Made by a program: the position numbers and the translations under genes. Positions 1-17,292 of a stretch of DNA of 64,000 nt are shown here, piece by piece. The stretch comes from Latrodectus hesperus. Taxonomy: Eukaryota > Arthropoda > Arachnida > Araneae > Theridiidae. The first letter of the stretch is position 1, and the number at the start of each line of letters is the position of its first letter. Where the stretch lies: contig CM075853.1 in NCBI GenBank assembly GCA_037975125.1, forward strand, positions 27,357,663-27,421,662, read 5' to 3'. The notes below the pieces were generated by a model. The model saw only the letters and a program-made list of their open reading frames with translations. It did no database searches and was not told where the DNA came from.

Positions 1-3000
1 TTCTTAAAAAATTATTAAAAATATCCTTTTAGGATTTACACATATAAGTAAATAAACATTAAACATTATTATCTTTATTATATATTAACTTGATTCTTAT
101 AAAACGATCCTTTAAAAATAATAAATAGTTAAGACTAAATTTTACATTAATCAAAGTAAAATATATTATACTAAAGTATTTAACATTAGCTTCTTTTAAA
201 AGTTCATACTAGAATATAAAGTGTTCTAAAAATTGTTATTTTCATTTAAATTCAGCCAAATAGCCAATACATTTTAAAATCAAAACAATATATACATATG
301 TTAATGATTCTTTTTGATAACCTTACAAGTTCTGATATTATTACGATTTCCAAAATGTCTCACTATTATTGAAACATTTTATAATAATGTAACCAATTTA
401 GGTTTTTAATTTTATCCATACATATTCCCTTTCATATTGGCTAAAACTATTGTTATTTTTGTAAAAGAAAGTGGATTTTTGATCATACATGAATATTTTC
501 TATAAAATTATGTTTAAAGGACAAGAAAACTAATTCTAAATATAAAGGATAAGTTAAGTATTTTGTAGATTTGGTTTGATTAAATAATGTAAGTATCAAA
601 AGTTTATAACTGAACTATGCAAGAGAAAAATTTATTTTTGAACAATCATTTACAAGAATTGTGATATTAGCCTAAATGTTGGTCTAAGAGATTTCCATCG
701 TCATACAAAATAAGGCTCTATGAAAACTTGCCTTGCTATTTATCAGCAGATATTTCTATAAAAGTACGAATGTATTAAGTATTTTTAAAATACTTTACGT
801 TTTGCAAATAGAATTTCCAATACTAAAAATCTATGAAATCTAAACTTTTTTGTATGAAGAATTTTTTTAAAAAATCCTTTTTTTTCAATATATATTATTA
901 TAATATTAACTAAGGAAATTTATTTAAATTTAGAATAAAGTGTTTGATTGAGAAACAGTTGATAAATTTGAAGAAAAGGTATATATTGAAGAATCTATAA
1001 ATAGCAGTTAAAATACTTAATTTAAATTTTTCTTTAGAAATAAATGAAATACATGAAATAGCTCAGCAGAATATATTATGGTATGATAATAACAAAACTC
1101 AGTTGAAAAACATTAATTTGTCAATGATTTACTATATTAAATAAAATTATTTGAATAATAGACACTTCTATCTATTAAGGATGTAAAATATGTCCAAGAT
1201 ATAAAAAAGAATTAATTAATTTCCATATGTAAAAAATGCGAAAATATAAATTAATTTTGCAAAAAAAAATTACAATAATTTTTTTCAAGAATCTTATTAT
1301 TTAAATCATTACAAGTTTATCACCATGTTTTTCATAAGAGTATATTACAATTATATTCTGGGAATTTAAAATAATCTAATGTTAATATCTAGTCACTTTA
1401 AAAATACGTCAATTACGAAGCAAATAGTGAAAACGCAAAGAATTACACTATTTTCCCTCAAATAAATATATTTTTTAAAATAAAAAATAAGCATCATTAA
1501 AATAATATTAAAAAAATTAAAATATAGTATTTTTGGCTATAAATCTCTATTTAATTATGTTTTACTTTTTCAGCTCTTTGTGAATATGATAATTTATATC
1601 TAGTCAGAAAAATATGTAAAGTGATATATTACAATAGTATTTGACACGATATTTTTTATATTCATTTATTGTAAATGTTGATCCATTTATCACAACATTC
1701 AACAAAAATGTTCTACATGATTCACACTTTTTTGCATAAATATCAAATAGCAGATATTTCTTTATCATATAAGATGAGGTTAACATAACTAAAACTAAAA
1801 ACTTCAATACAAATCTTTGCAACATTTTGTGGATATATGTAAACATGTTTGTATTAAAAAACCATGAATAATATGCATGTGTTAAATTATTGACGCACAT
1901 TAAGTGCATAATAAATGAAAAACAGTGCGATTTTCTTGTAATATTCACATTTTGAGATTTGATGTTTCCAAAGCCCTAGGTACTTGGTAAAAGTGAATCT
2001 TATGTTTGTCAAGTGATACATACTTTGAAATTTGATGCAATTTTATCAAAAAAATTAGAATAAGGTAAAAATTGCAAAAAAGTATATATATATATATTTA
2101 TATATACTATCTTCATATAATAATTTTTTTCATATTTGTTTTGTTAGCGAGTTTATGAGTCTGAGTAACTATTTGATATGTACAACGGACCATAATTTCC
2201 ACATGCTAAATTAATAAGCTCCTCTTAAAAGTGTTGGCAACATTTGAAGGGTAGCAGCACAATCAATCATTTGAACAGCTCTTCAGAAAAAAGACGCTAA
2301 GCATAGTAACAGTTCACAATAAATATTATTTGGTTGCAGTTAGATAGAGTCTTTATGGAAAATCTTCCACTGTGTTGGCAAAGAACAGAATCAAAAGTTT
2401 TGAAGAATTATTTGATAAAAATTTCCAGGTTTCTTTCCTGGTGACTTGTAAAAGAAAAAGCTTTGAATGATGAAATTTTAATTTTCACTTTTATATTCAA
2501 CTGTATCAAAACTCAATAATGCATTTGCGCTAAATATTTTCTGTTTTGAAATTCCACCTAAAAATTATAAATATATTTGAAAGCTTAATTTTCAGAGTTA
2601 GAGTTTGCATTCAAAAGAAACTTGATCAATTTTTGAAATTTGTTTCAATTATTATTAAAATTTGTGCATTATTTTCCAACAATCAAAATACTTCGCATTT
2701 TCTTATTCTATTGTTCGTTTATGTCATTTATATTAATATATTTTAATGCTTCCATTCATTATACCTTAAACTAATAATCCCGATTGGAAAATTAATAGGC
2801 AAATTAATCAATTTAAAAGAAAACTCCAATTATCTTAAAGAAAAAATTTTGAAATTTCTATTAGTTTCTAGATATCTATCGTCATGGCGAAAGGAATTTT
2901 TCAATGGAATATTATTCTTTATTGTAAGTTTTATTATTTCAATATAGTAATATATTTAAAAATAAATAAATTTAACGTATATTATAAAATAAAAACATGC

Positions 3001-3390
3001 AAGTATGATGGCTATTTTTATATCAAATAATAGTTTTACTATAAGGTCTAATAAATTTTTTGTTATAGATTCCAAATTCAGAGCTCTCTTTTTTACAAGT
3101 CAGACGTGCTGCCAGCTTTAGATTACGGATGATTAATGATATCCTCTTCTAGACATCCATACCCAAAACAGTTGCTGTTCATTAAGTATGATGGTAAATG
3201 GCATGAGCCTTATCACAAGAGCGATCTATTATTCGATCTACAAATAATATCACTTATTTATGCTTTAGGCTCTTACCTTGCACGTCAAAATTTGCAGGAA
3301 GTCCATCCTGGAGAGTAAGCAAAACCAGAAATCCTCCCGACTTTTGAAAAAAAAAAACAGAAAAAACATACAAAAACAAAACAGTGTGAC
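1..3390. other. Downstream AT-rich DNA without recognisable genes
   Basis: Open frames here (for example a 114-codon frame at 1604-1948, minus) are Ile/Phe/Lys/Tyr-rich and look like random AT-rich sequence. A short (TA)n lies near 2083-2107. The block 3060-3320 is slightly GC-richer and could be distal 3' UTR. Confidence 0.5.
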
Positions 3391-3425
3391 AAAAAAAAAA
3401 AAAAAAAAGAAAGAAAGAAAGAAAA
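3391..3425. repeat. Poly(A) with (GAAA)n
   Basis: An A run followed by about four GAAA units, just downstream of the receptor polyadenylation signal on the opposite strand. Confidence 0.85.
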
Positions 3426-3494
3426 AGGCAATTTCACCGAAATTGTCTTTCAATAGTTGTAGGAAGTCCGCTGAAGCAGTTCGACTCTTTCACA

Positions 3495-3500
3495 TTTATT
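3495..3500 (-). terminator. Polyadenylation signal AATAAA for the receptor gene
   Basis: AATAAA on the minus strand, about 90 bases beyond the receptor stop codon, in a normal position for a short 3' UTR. In this AT-rich DNA the hexamer occurs often by chance, so the support is its position and not its rarity. Confidence 0.5.
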
Positions 3501-3588
3501 TCTTCACGTCATTTACATGCTAAAGAAATTCAAAACCAAAGTTTTTCTTTGTTTGTTTTTGTTTCCCACTTGAAGCAGGAATTTACTC

Positions 3589-3837
3589 TCAGCCATCGGA
3601 TAGCCCCGTGTGAAAGCTGAGTGTCCTTTCCGTCCATCCAATCTGCATCTCAAATTCCAAGGGAGTCGAACAGGCCTCCCTTTTGGTCTTGGGAGGCAAA
3701 GGAGGCTCCTTTGGCTTCTTACCGATGCCCTTGGGGGGCAGGGGTGGTTTCATCCTAGGATCCGGGATCTTTCCCGATTTCACGTCATCATACAAGTCCG
3801 CGTACACCATTTCGTCACTGCTGTCCGGCTTGTAGGG
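3589..3837 (-). CDS. Terminal coding exon with YADL and two PPLPPK SH3 ligands
   Basis: Minus-strand exon after a strong acceptor (ttttttcttttttgttccaacag). It reads 82 codons in phase 0 and ends at TGA (3591-3589). Residues 10-15 read M-V-Y-A-D-L, repeating the YADL of the exon at 20.2 kb, and are followed by Y-D-D-V. Residues 31-36 and 45-50 both read P-P-L-P-P-K, matching the class II SH3 ligand PxxPx(K/R) and embedded in Lys-rich sequence. The last 30 residues show no known motif and no obvious PDZ ligand (ends ...G-L-S-D-G). The repeated YADL and the shared strand tie this exon to the receptor tail, but the direct phase join to 20078 fails (a stop appears within eight codons), so one small exon is missing from the model. 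Confidence 0.8.
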   Translation of the reverse strand, partial: PYKPDSSDEMVYADLYDDVKSGKIPDPRMKPPLPPKGIGKKPKEPPLPPKTKREACSTPLEFEMQIGWTERTLSFHTGLSDG

Positions 3838-6087
3838 CTGTTGGAACAAAAAAGAAAAAATTAGAACAAAACAATAACATTTCATAATAAGCTTTGTGCC
3901 TCTCCACATATAAATTACTTTATATTATGCTTTTACAAAGGAATTATTATCATTCCAATGATAATTACTCTTTGTTATACTTAATTTATGTAAAGATACG
4001 CATAAATAATTCTGTACTCTTTGTTTCATCGTATTAAACCTAATCAAAATTGTTATTAATCATAGACAACAAAGCCGAAATCAGTTAATTTTTATAAAAA
4101 GATATGGAATGTAATAAAGATTTTCTAATTAACACATTCGCCTGTAAATCTTTTTAGTATGCATATAAAACAATTCATTCGAAGTCAATATTATGACGCT
4201 ACAAACTATTTATAAAAACTGATATTGAAAATATAAGTATTGGACAAAGTAAGAGTAGAATTTACTAAAATTATTGTCACATTTTAGGAAAGTGCTAAAA
4301 GATCTTTGCTTTCATTATTGTAAAACTATATTTTTTCTACTTAACTGTCAATGTATTATAAAACTGAAATAGACTTTTAATAACATTTCGCTTTCTTGCA
4401 CTAAAATTGTTAAATAATCTTCATTATAAAAATTTTCATTACCGAATTTACAAAAAACGATTTTAAAGTAGTTTTATATAAAATGTATTCAATAAATCAT
4501 ATCATAAAAAATGCTTTTGATTTATTTGCATAATTTGTCGAAATAAATTCCGTAAAATACCGTAAGCTCTGATCTATATTTGTGTAATACGAAGAATAGT
4601 TGTTTTTCAGAGTCGCGCAAAATTTATTTCGACAGGATCACAAGACAGTTGGTGCAGCCATCTACCGGAAGAATTATTGTTAATCTTTATATTAAAAAAT
4701 TAAATTAGTTAACTATTTAAATAATCTTCATTTTAGAATGTATCATATGTAGTTCCAATCTTAATTAGAAGAAAAATATTAAAATTAGTGCAAACCCACT
4801 TTATGACTTTTAACTTTATTTTCAGAAAAACTGACAACATTTAAAACAATTACGTTCCAATCATTGTTTACGAAATAAAAACAAAAAAAATATTAAGCAA
4901 AATTATGGAATTTTTTCTTTTAACGTAACCAACATAAAGCTTTTTAGTACAAACTAATTGATTATTAAAAATTAAGTATTCATAATAATAATAATAAAAT
5001 ATGAATTCTATAAATATATTTAAGATATAGATCTAATTTTCGCATTAATTCTTACATTAAAAAACTTAAAATCCTAGATCAATAAGAAAACTTTAAGTAA
5101 ATATCAAAGTAAATCGCGAAATCGCATTTACTAGTTGATAGGTATATACTAATATATTACCACTTTAAGAATATATTTGGATAAAATATGAACTAATATG
5201 GTAAAAAAAAGGATAAAAAACATCTACATATTTATTATTGTCATTTCTCGTGAAATACAAGTGTTTTAAAATTCGATTCCCCTGGTTGTTTTTTCTTTCT
5301 TTTATTATTTTATCAAAAAATAAATAAATAAAACTAGATGCAATTCTTTCTTGAAACAAAAGGGACTACAAAAACAGTTGGCTACATCATGTTCTCACAA
5401 AACAACGATGGAATGCGTAAAATAAATATTTAGAGTTCCTTATTTATTCATAAGAATGGGAAAAATTTTCTTATTTTTTTTCATTCTTTCATACCATTCA
5501 CCGTTGTTCTTTTCACCGTTCCAACTCCTTAAATTCCTGGATAAATAAAACTTAAAATAAAAAAAATAAAACTTTTTTAGAACCACAAAACGAGAAAATT
5601 AAATTAAAAGAAAACTTTTCTTAATGTTTCAGTTTTTTCCTTTCTTTTAAAATGGATATCGAATTATAATTTTTTCTCTGTAAGATAAATTTAATTTTGT
5701 TACGTATTTTATAAAAAAAAACATAATGTTACCTTCGTAAGAAACTAATGAATGAAAAAATAAATCTTAGTTTTACCGATAGTTGATTAAAAATTGGCAA
5801 GTATATATGTTGCGTTTATGTAAAGAAATATTTAATTTGTAAACAAGATATTAAAAATTATATTCATAATTCCAATAATTTCTTTAGTGAAACACAATTT
5901 TATTAACATTGTAAAAAAAAGTAATTTTTCTTAATTGTTGTCAGCGAGAATTTGGCAATTTTGTTTAATTATGAAAAATAAGTTGAAAACCATTATATAT
6001 TTTGTTATTAACTATAAATTATATCTTATATGATGAACTTATTTACTTTTTTATACAGTTTTGCATCCAAAACAACAATGATAACTA
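3838..6087. other. AT-rich intron, nothing recognised
   Basis: Intronic to the receptor gene if the terminal exon assignment is right. No repeat ends, RNA genes or exon-like segments seen. Confidence 0.5.
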
Positions 6088-7699
<1,612 letters not shown>

Positions 7700-9977
7700 C
7701 AGTAAGACCCCGCTTAACGCGGGGGATACGTTCCATCAAAGTAGAGCGTAATGCGAAACAGCGCAAAACGAGGCTATCTTTACATGTAAATATTGGGGTT
7801 AGGGGAAGATGGCTAGGAAATTGGTTAGGTATTAAATTTAAAACGTATATTTTTTTAATAAAAAAAACCAAACATTTATTTCTTAAAGCCCAAATTAATA
7901 CCACATTATTATTTCTTGCAAAAATAAAAACAAAATATAAATAACAAAACGAATATTCTTAAAAAAAAAAAAAAAAACAAAACAAATACAATTCTAAGTT
8001 AGTCATATTAAGTTAGCCTTCCGCGTTTTCAGTGTTCTGCCTTTTTGTGACAAAAGCCTCTAATGTTGTTTGCCTTTTTCTTTTGCGTCGTTCTCTTAAA
8101 AGTTCTTCATAAACGGATATAGCATCTCTAACACAACGCCTTACTTTTGAGCTCCTGTCAAAATTCGGATCATTTTCAATGAATTGATCCATTATTTCAG
8201 CTATGGTAGACAAACTCCTTTTTACAAACGCCATCGAAAGTTCTTTTTGCTCTTCTTCTGAATCACTGCTGTCAACATTTTTGTTTTCTTTTTGTTCAGT
8301 TAATTCCTTGAGCTCATCATTAGAAAGACTAGCCGCTGCTTCTTGAATTATTTCTTCGACATCTTCCACATTTACCCCTTCAAAACCGGTTTGCTTCGTT
8401 AATTTCACCATCTCTTCCACTATTTCATCCACATCGAGAGAGTGTCCAACGTCATCGCTCTTACTTAAATCCGGCCAAATATTCTTCCGTACTCCTTTCA
8501 AAGATCTTTCTGTTACCTCTTTCCAAGAAAGGCTTATGTTTTCTACAGCATCCACGATGTTGTAGTTTTTCCAAAATTCTCTTATGGACTGGTTCTCTTC
8601 TCCGTCTGTTTTTTCAAACATTTGCTTAAAGGTTCACCGCATGTAATAAGCCTTAAAATTTGATATAACGCCATGGTCCATTGGTTGAATTAAGGCAGTT
8701 GTGTTAGGCGGCAAGAAAACCACTTCGACTGGAATGCATATTGTTAAGTCTGATAAATTTGTTGGGTGGCTTGGAGCATTATCAATTAACAGAAGTGCTT
8801 TTTGTTCAAGTTTTTTAATTTCGCAATAACGTTTAACAGACTGGCAGAAATGTTCAGTGAGCCAATCCTGGAAAATTTTCGCAGTTATACATGATTTTTT
8901 ATTAGACTCCCAAATTATAGGTAAAGTTGATTCAGATATGCCTTTCATCGCTCTTGGGTTTTTGGAATGGTAAATTAGTAATGGTTTTAATTTAAAATCT
9001 CCGCTTGCGTTAACACCTAGTAGAAGGGTTAAGCGATCTTTTGCAGCTTTAAATCCTGGTGCCCGTTTCTCTTCACGGGATAGAAATGTTCGTTTCGGCA
9101 TTCTTTTCCAAAACAAGCCTGTTTCATCAACATTAAAAACCAATTCTGGAGGATAGTTTCCTTCTTCAATTATTTTTTTAATATCGCAGGAAATTCAGCC
9201 GCCGCTTTTGTATCACCACTTGCTGCTTCTCCTGTAATCTGTATGTTGTGAAGGTTATTTCGATGTTTAAATCTATTAAACCATCCTCGACTAGCAACGA
9301 AAGTTTCACTTGTGTCAATTGTCTCACCCTGAATGTAATTAAAAATTCTTCTAGCTTTTTCCATTATGATAGATTGGCTTAATGGCATATTGCGGTCAAT
9401 TTCGTCGTCAATCCTTATAGACAGTCGTTTTTCTATTTCCTCTATGATATTATTTCTAGAACGGGTAATTCTAGTTGCAGAGCTTGACGTAGTTGTAGTT
9501 GCCGATGACAGTATTTTTTCTTTATTCTTCATGATGGTCCTCATTGTTGAAATGGCAAATTCAATGAAGCACTAATTCGAGTTTGACGTTCACCAGAATC
9601 TAATCTTCTAATCACTTCCATTTTAGTTTTGAGTGAAATGCTTTTTCTGGTTGCTTTCTTTTCTTTTTCATTTTAACCCATAGTAAAAACTAAAGATCAA
9701 AATATTTGATACTGTAATATAGTATTAAATATGTAAATTAATACCTACTTACAATAATGTCAACAAATGTTTCCAATAATAAAAATATGTCTGTACAATA
9801 CCGCACCAAACAAGAAATACAAGTACACTCCTTCGGATATGTATTTGAAACCTATCGCTGCATAATATTTCGGGGAATCCCCGTATGCTGCGAGCGATTT
9901 CGGGAAATCCCCGGGATGAAATAAAAGAGCGCTAAACCGAAACAGCGCTAAACGAAACAGCGTTAAGCGGGATCTTA

Positions 9978-9980
<3 letters not shown>
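7700..9980 (-). mobile_element. Tigger/pogo-like DNA transposon, inactive, inserted in (TA)n
   Basis: CAGTAAGACCCCGCTTAACG at 7700-7719 is matched in inverted orientation by CGTTAAGCGGGATCTTACTG at 9961-9980, with one mismatch. Each end is flanked by TA. Subterminal motifs resembling gcgaaacagcg recur near both ends (7749 and 9929-9965). The element is 2.28 kb, close to full-length Tigger size, and encodes one transposase read on the minus strand. Confidence 0.92.
8013..9690 (-). pseudogene. Tigger/pogo-like (jerky/TIGD-type) transposase, broken
   Basis: Read on the minus strand. The N-terminal helix-turn-helix and CENP-B-like part lies at about 9680-9170 (S-L-K-T-K-M-E-V-I-R-R-L then T-I-M-K-N-K-E-K, with frame changes near 9615 and 9565). 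The DDE_1 domain is at 9143-8634 and keeps all three acidic residues: F-N-V-D-E-T-G-L-F-W, L-L-I-D-N-A-P-S-H-P, and Q-P-M-D-H-G-V-I. A C-terminal acidic region is at 8621-8013. The gap at 9170-9143 is a one-base slip in an A tract. The break at 8634 is an in-frame TGA where CGA (Arg) would be a one-base CpG change. The catalytic triad is intact, so decay is recent to moderate. Confidence 0.88.

Positions 9981-10055
<75 letters not shown>
9981..10055. repeat. (TA)n microsatellite, right half of the split tract
   Basis: About 75 bases of pure TA repeat starting immediately after the right end of the Tigger-like element, continuing the tract seen at 7602-7699. Confidence 0.95.
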
Positions 10056-10058
<3 letters not shown>

Positions 10059-10440
10059 AAATATAAAACATAATATTTTCCTTAAGGGATGATTTGAATG
10101 TGGAAAAATATTAACTTAATATAAATAACATTTCATGTGTTAAACTAACGTTTTATGTTATTTTTTAAAAAAAGGAGTATATCAAGAAATAAGAAATATA
10201 AAATATCCTATTCAGTAAAATAGGATATTTTATATTTCTTATTTCCATTTGGAATTGAAAAAAAAACATTAGCTTAATGTAAATAATGTTTCATATGTTA
10301 AACTTATGTTCTGTGTTAATTTTTTATTATTTTTTCAAAAAAGCAGAAAAATGATAATTAGAAATAAGAAATATATTATATTATTTAAGAAATGTTTTAC
10401 AAGTGGAAAAAATTTAACTACTTACGTTATTGCGAATGCT
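10056..10440. repeat. Degenerate tandem repeat, about 2.5 copies
   Basis: A unit starting agaaatata and running through gtggaaaaa, then aacttaatataaat, then atgtgttaaact recurs from about 10056, 10192 and 10366. The unit lengths are about 136 and 174 bases; the second is longer because it contains a hairpin. Copies differ by many substitutions, so the array is old. It abuts the (TA)n and Tigger element but is not part of its terminal repeats. Confidence 0.6.
10184..10245. repeat. 27-bp inverted repeat (hairpin)
   Basis: Left arm 10186-10212 (GAAATAAGAAATATAAAATA then TCCTATT) pairs perfectly with 10219-10245 around a 6-base loop (CAGTAA). It lies inside the second unit of the tandem repeat. 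Confidence 0.9.
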
Positions 10441-14579
<4,139 letters not shown>

Positions 14580-14890
14580 GTGTGTGAAATGCTCACTATA
14601 CAAAGCCATCAGCTCTCATCTACATCATTGAGGTAAAGGAATCATCAATCTATGAAAATCCCTCTGCTGGCTGCACAAAATAAGGCCCAGCAATTAGCGT
14701 GGCCACGAGAACTTCGGCAATGGACAGTGAGGATGTGGAAAAGTATTGTCGAGAGTGATAAATCAAGATTCACTTTAACACATGCTGATGGCACAGAGTA
14801 AACATATAACTTAACCACATGAAACGATGGATCTTTCCTAGTTGCATTCGACTCTTCAAGTTGGTAGAAAATGCATTCTTACCTTGGGAT
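14580..14890 (+). pseudogene. Relic of a second Tc1-like transposase
   Basis: Plus-strand DNA from about 14655 encodes I-P-L-L-A-A-Q-N-K-A-Q-Q-L-A-W, then R-Q-W-T-V-R-M-W-K-S-I-V, then S-D-K-S-R-F-T-L-T-H-A-D-G. This is the region around the first catalytic Asp in Tc1-like transposases. A few bases on, a shifted frame gives R-P-H-E-T-M-D-P-S-C-like sequence. The remainder is too decayed to follow. It belongs to a different Tc1 lineage from the element at 6088, judging by the H-A-D-G block. Confidence 0.65.
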
Positions 14891-14997
14891 TGTTCGCATG
14901 TTCTGAATCTGAAGCTCTGCTAGGTGTGACTACGCATCTCACAGGTAAACATCGTCTAACTTGTAACTGTCACTTGCCTTCCCACTCTCACAATACA

Positions 14998-15024
14998 GAC
15001 TGGCCTCCAATAATCTAAGCCATC
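14998..15024. repeat. Possible solo Tc1-like terminal repeat
   Basis: ACTGGCCTCCAATAATCTAA at 14999 shares its first 12 bases with the terminal repeat of the element at 6088 (ACTGGCCTCCAA). The orientation is that of a left end pointing right, so it may not belong to the transposase relic upstream. Confidence 0.35.
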
Positions 15025-15654
15025 CATACTGTTGTTTATGGAAGTTAACTCTTATAGGGATCATTTTAAAAGAATCCATGTATGCACAATACAATTATGA
15101 CTTAATGGTGCTTTTAATTTCTAGTATTTGCAATATTTTCGAAATGTTTTGAGTGTCTCATTCATAGATCTAAAGTATTTGGACTTCTACGTTTATCAAT
15201 TTTGTAATTCACTATTATTAATACTGTAAGCAATGTTAATTATATTAACACAGTTCACAGTTGATAAAGTCATTTCCAAGTCACTGTGGTACTAGCTTAC
15301 AGCCTAAGCTTTTCTTAACACAAGTTATTCTTTATTGAATTGATCTTCGGTGTAAATTAAATATTGGGTCTTCACTCAAGCTAAAGTATCGATGAAACCA
15401 ACAGGACGAAACTGTTATTTACGTACGTTCATTTAGTTTAGATTAAATGTTTTCCTTAAACTTTATCGAAATTAAAAGGAAAATAAAAACCGTGAGAACA
15501 TCATATTACTTCGACATAAAATATTTGCTTTTTTTCGATCCTCCATAATTTAAGAAATTGCTTAGTTCTACGCAATGTGTCAAAAACGTTTTTAAGTATT
15601 CAAATAAATATATAAGAATGGTTTCAAAAATTTTGCCTTACATCGTATAAGCAG

Positions 15655-15780
15655 AACTACTAATTTAATGTGCAGTTACTTGGATTTTTCATTCAACAAA
15701 TCATAGGTTCAGTTCTCACATCAGCTATATGCGTTTTAGGAATTCAGAATCCACTTTAAAGTGTAAATCCTGTTTAAATT
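15655..15780 (+). mobile_element. Decayed SINE-like fragment, family C
   Basis: Similar by eye to 25545-25730: both have ATTCAACAA, a tRNA B-box-like block (GGTTCAGTTCTCAC here, GAGTTCGAATCCCA there), then GAATCCA(T/C)TTTAAA(A/G)TGTA. Diverged; no target duplication was found. Confidence 0.4.
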
Positions 15781-15994
15781 GCTCTCATTAAAGTCAGCAA
15801 CCAAACAATTATATATACTTTTAAATACCATTTCCCCATTAATTCCATTACGAATTTAATAGTTTGGAATAGGAAAATATTTTTTTGCAATGAAGAAAAT
15901 TTCAATTATAAAATAAAGGAAAGTAGAAATTTCTCTGTTCATTCAACATAGAAGTTACACTATATTGAAAAGATATTGAAAATATTGAAAAGAG

Positions 15995-16240
15995 AAAATT
16001 CAATAGTGTATATTTAAATATATTAATAAAATAATCAATCGTGAGAGGCATATGAACTCATAAAGTTATCCTCTGAAAAACGCATAATGGAAAACATAAA
16101 TTTGAGTTAAATGTCAAAACTCAATAGTAAATATAAGTTAAATATATTCATATAATAATCAATCGTGAGAGGCATATAAATCCATAAAATCAGCATAGAA
16201 GAAACTCATAATGAAAAATATAAACATAAGTTAATTGTTA
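15995..16240. repeat. Tandem duplication, 124-bp period, two copies
   Basis: Copies start with (aa/ac)TCAATAGT and each contains ATAATCAATCGTGAGAGGCA (16031 and 16155), then CATAATG(G)AAAA. The two copies have diverged by substitutions and small indels. Confidence 0.8.
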
Positions 16241-16834
16241 GTCTTATAAGATTTTTTTATAAAATAGATCATTTAAACAAAACATGTAAGATAATTTACG
16301 GTTTTGTATGGTTTCATACAAAATATTTTCTTATAAATTCTCGACAAATGTGATGATTTAGAGGCAAAGTTCCCATTAATTGGAATAAAAAGCTTCGAGA
16401 CTATTCCAGAAATCAAATTCTATACAATATTTATTACTGACATATATTCTTTAATTAATAAAAAAATTCTTTTGCTTTATTCACTTTAATATTAGCCACA
16501 TTTTTTTTAGTTTAAGTGACTTATGTCACATTTATTCAAATTAGAGAAATAAAAGAAATAAGAATCTAAGTCTCCATTATCAAGAATCACTTATCATTAA
16601 AGATAAGTAATCACATCTGACACCAATTTCGACAAGAAAATTTTCACAAATCTGGTTCCTACTATCCAATAACACTACTTTTATATAATGAACTTCAGAA
16701 ACAATTCCTGTTCCATTTGAAAGTAGAAATTCATCTTTAGCTCTACGAGAATCAGAAAATGATCATTGGTACAGTGGAATCCTTTGACGGAAATTGCCAT
16801 TAATAAAAATCCCGCTCATGAAGAAAAAACTTAC

Positions 16835-16969
16835 ACCCAATCACGAACGAAAGTCAATTCTTCAATCTGGCGTAAGACTTCTTTTCGCTCGACTTCACGT
16901 TCCATTACTTTATACGCGGCACTGGCGTTAATTTTTGCTTCTGCGAGTTGATTTTTTGATCGCCATTTC
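16835..16969 (-). CDS. Candidate coding exon of uncertain membership
   Basis: 135-bp minus-strand stretch with a pyrimidine-rich acceptor (ctccactccaacttctag) and a perfect GTAAGT donor. One frame is open across it: one base, then 44 codons, then two bases (phase 2 in and out). The peptide is charged and helical-looking (E-A-K-I-N-A-S-A-A-Y-K-V-M-E-R-E-V-E-R-K-E). Its family is not recognised. Composition is richer in GC than its flanks. The phases do not join the receptor exon at 20078 (phase 1 out) or the one at 3837 (phase 0 in). Shifting the acceptor to 16940 (weak ctcgcag) and the donor by two bases to TGG|GTGTAA would join both neighbours in frame, but with poorer sites. Using the strong acceptor, the receptor frame ends at a TAA after about 22 codons, a possible alternative C-terminus. 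It could also be an exon of a nested gene or a pseudogene fragment. Confidence 0.4.
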
Positions 16970-17206
16970 CTAGAAGTTGGAGTGGAGTTGAGGAGTTTCT
17001 TTTATCTCGCATTCGCACACTCAGTAACAGAAGTTCGTAAAATGATCGTCTGCGCTATTTCGCTTTCGTTCTGCTGCCGGATAAATCGGAAGAGAGCAAG
17101 ATGAAAGCACTTACCTTTTCTATAAGAATGTTTATTACTTTTTTTACACCGTTTTGTAAGATTTACAGATTCGGGAAAAGATAATTTTGACAATAAAATC
17201 AATTTC

Positions 17207-17210
<4 letters not shown>

Positions 17211-17289
<79 letters not shown>
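17211..17289. repeat. Compound (CA)n(TA)n microsatellite
   Basis: (CA)14 at 17211-17238 passes directly into (TA)n to 17289. It lies about 240 bases from the candidate exon at 16969. Confidence 0.97.

Positions 17290-17292
<3 letters not shown>

Noticed and set aside
1604..1948. 114-codon minus-strand frame
   Set aside because: Low-complexity AT-rich composition, no motif, no splice or promoter context; expected by chance in this DNA.
3136..3318. Additional receptor exon downstream of the terminal stop
   Set aside because: It is on the opposite strand, lacks motifs and splice borders, and the stop plus AATAAA already close the gene at 3.5 kb.
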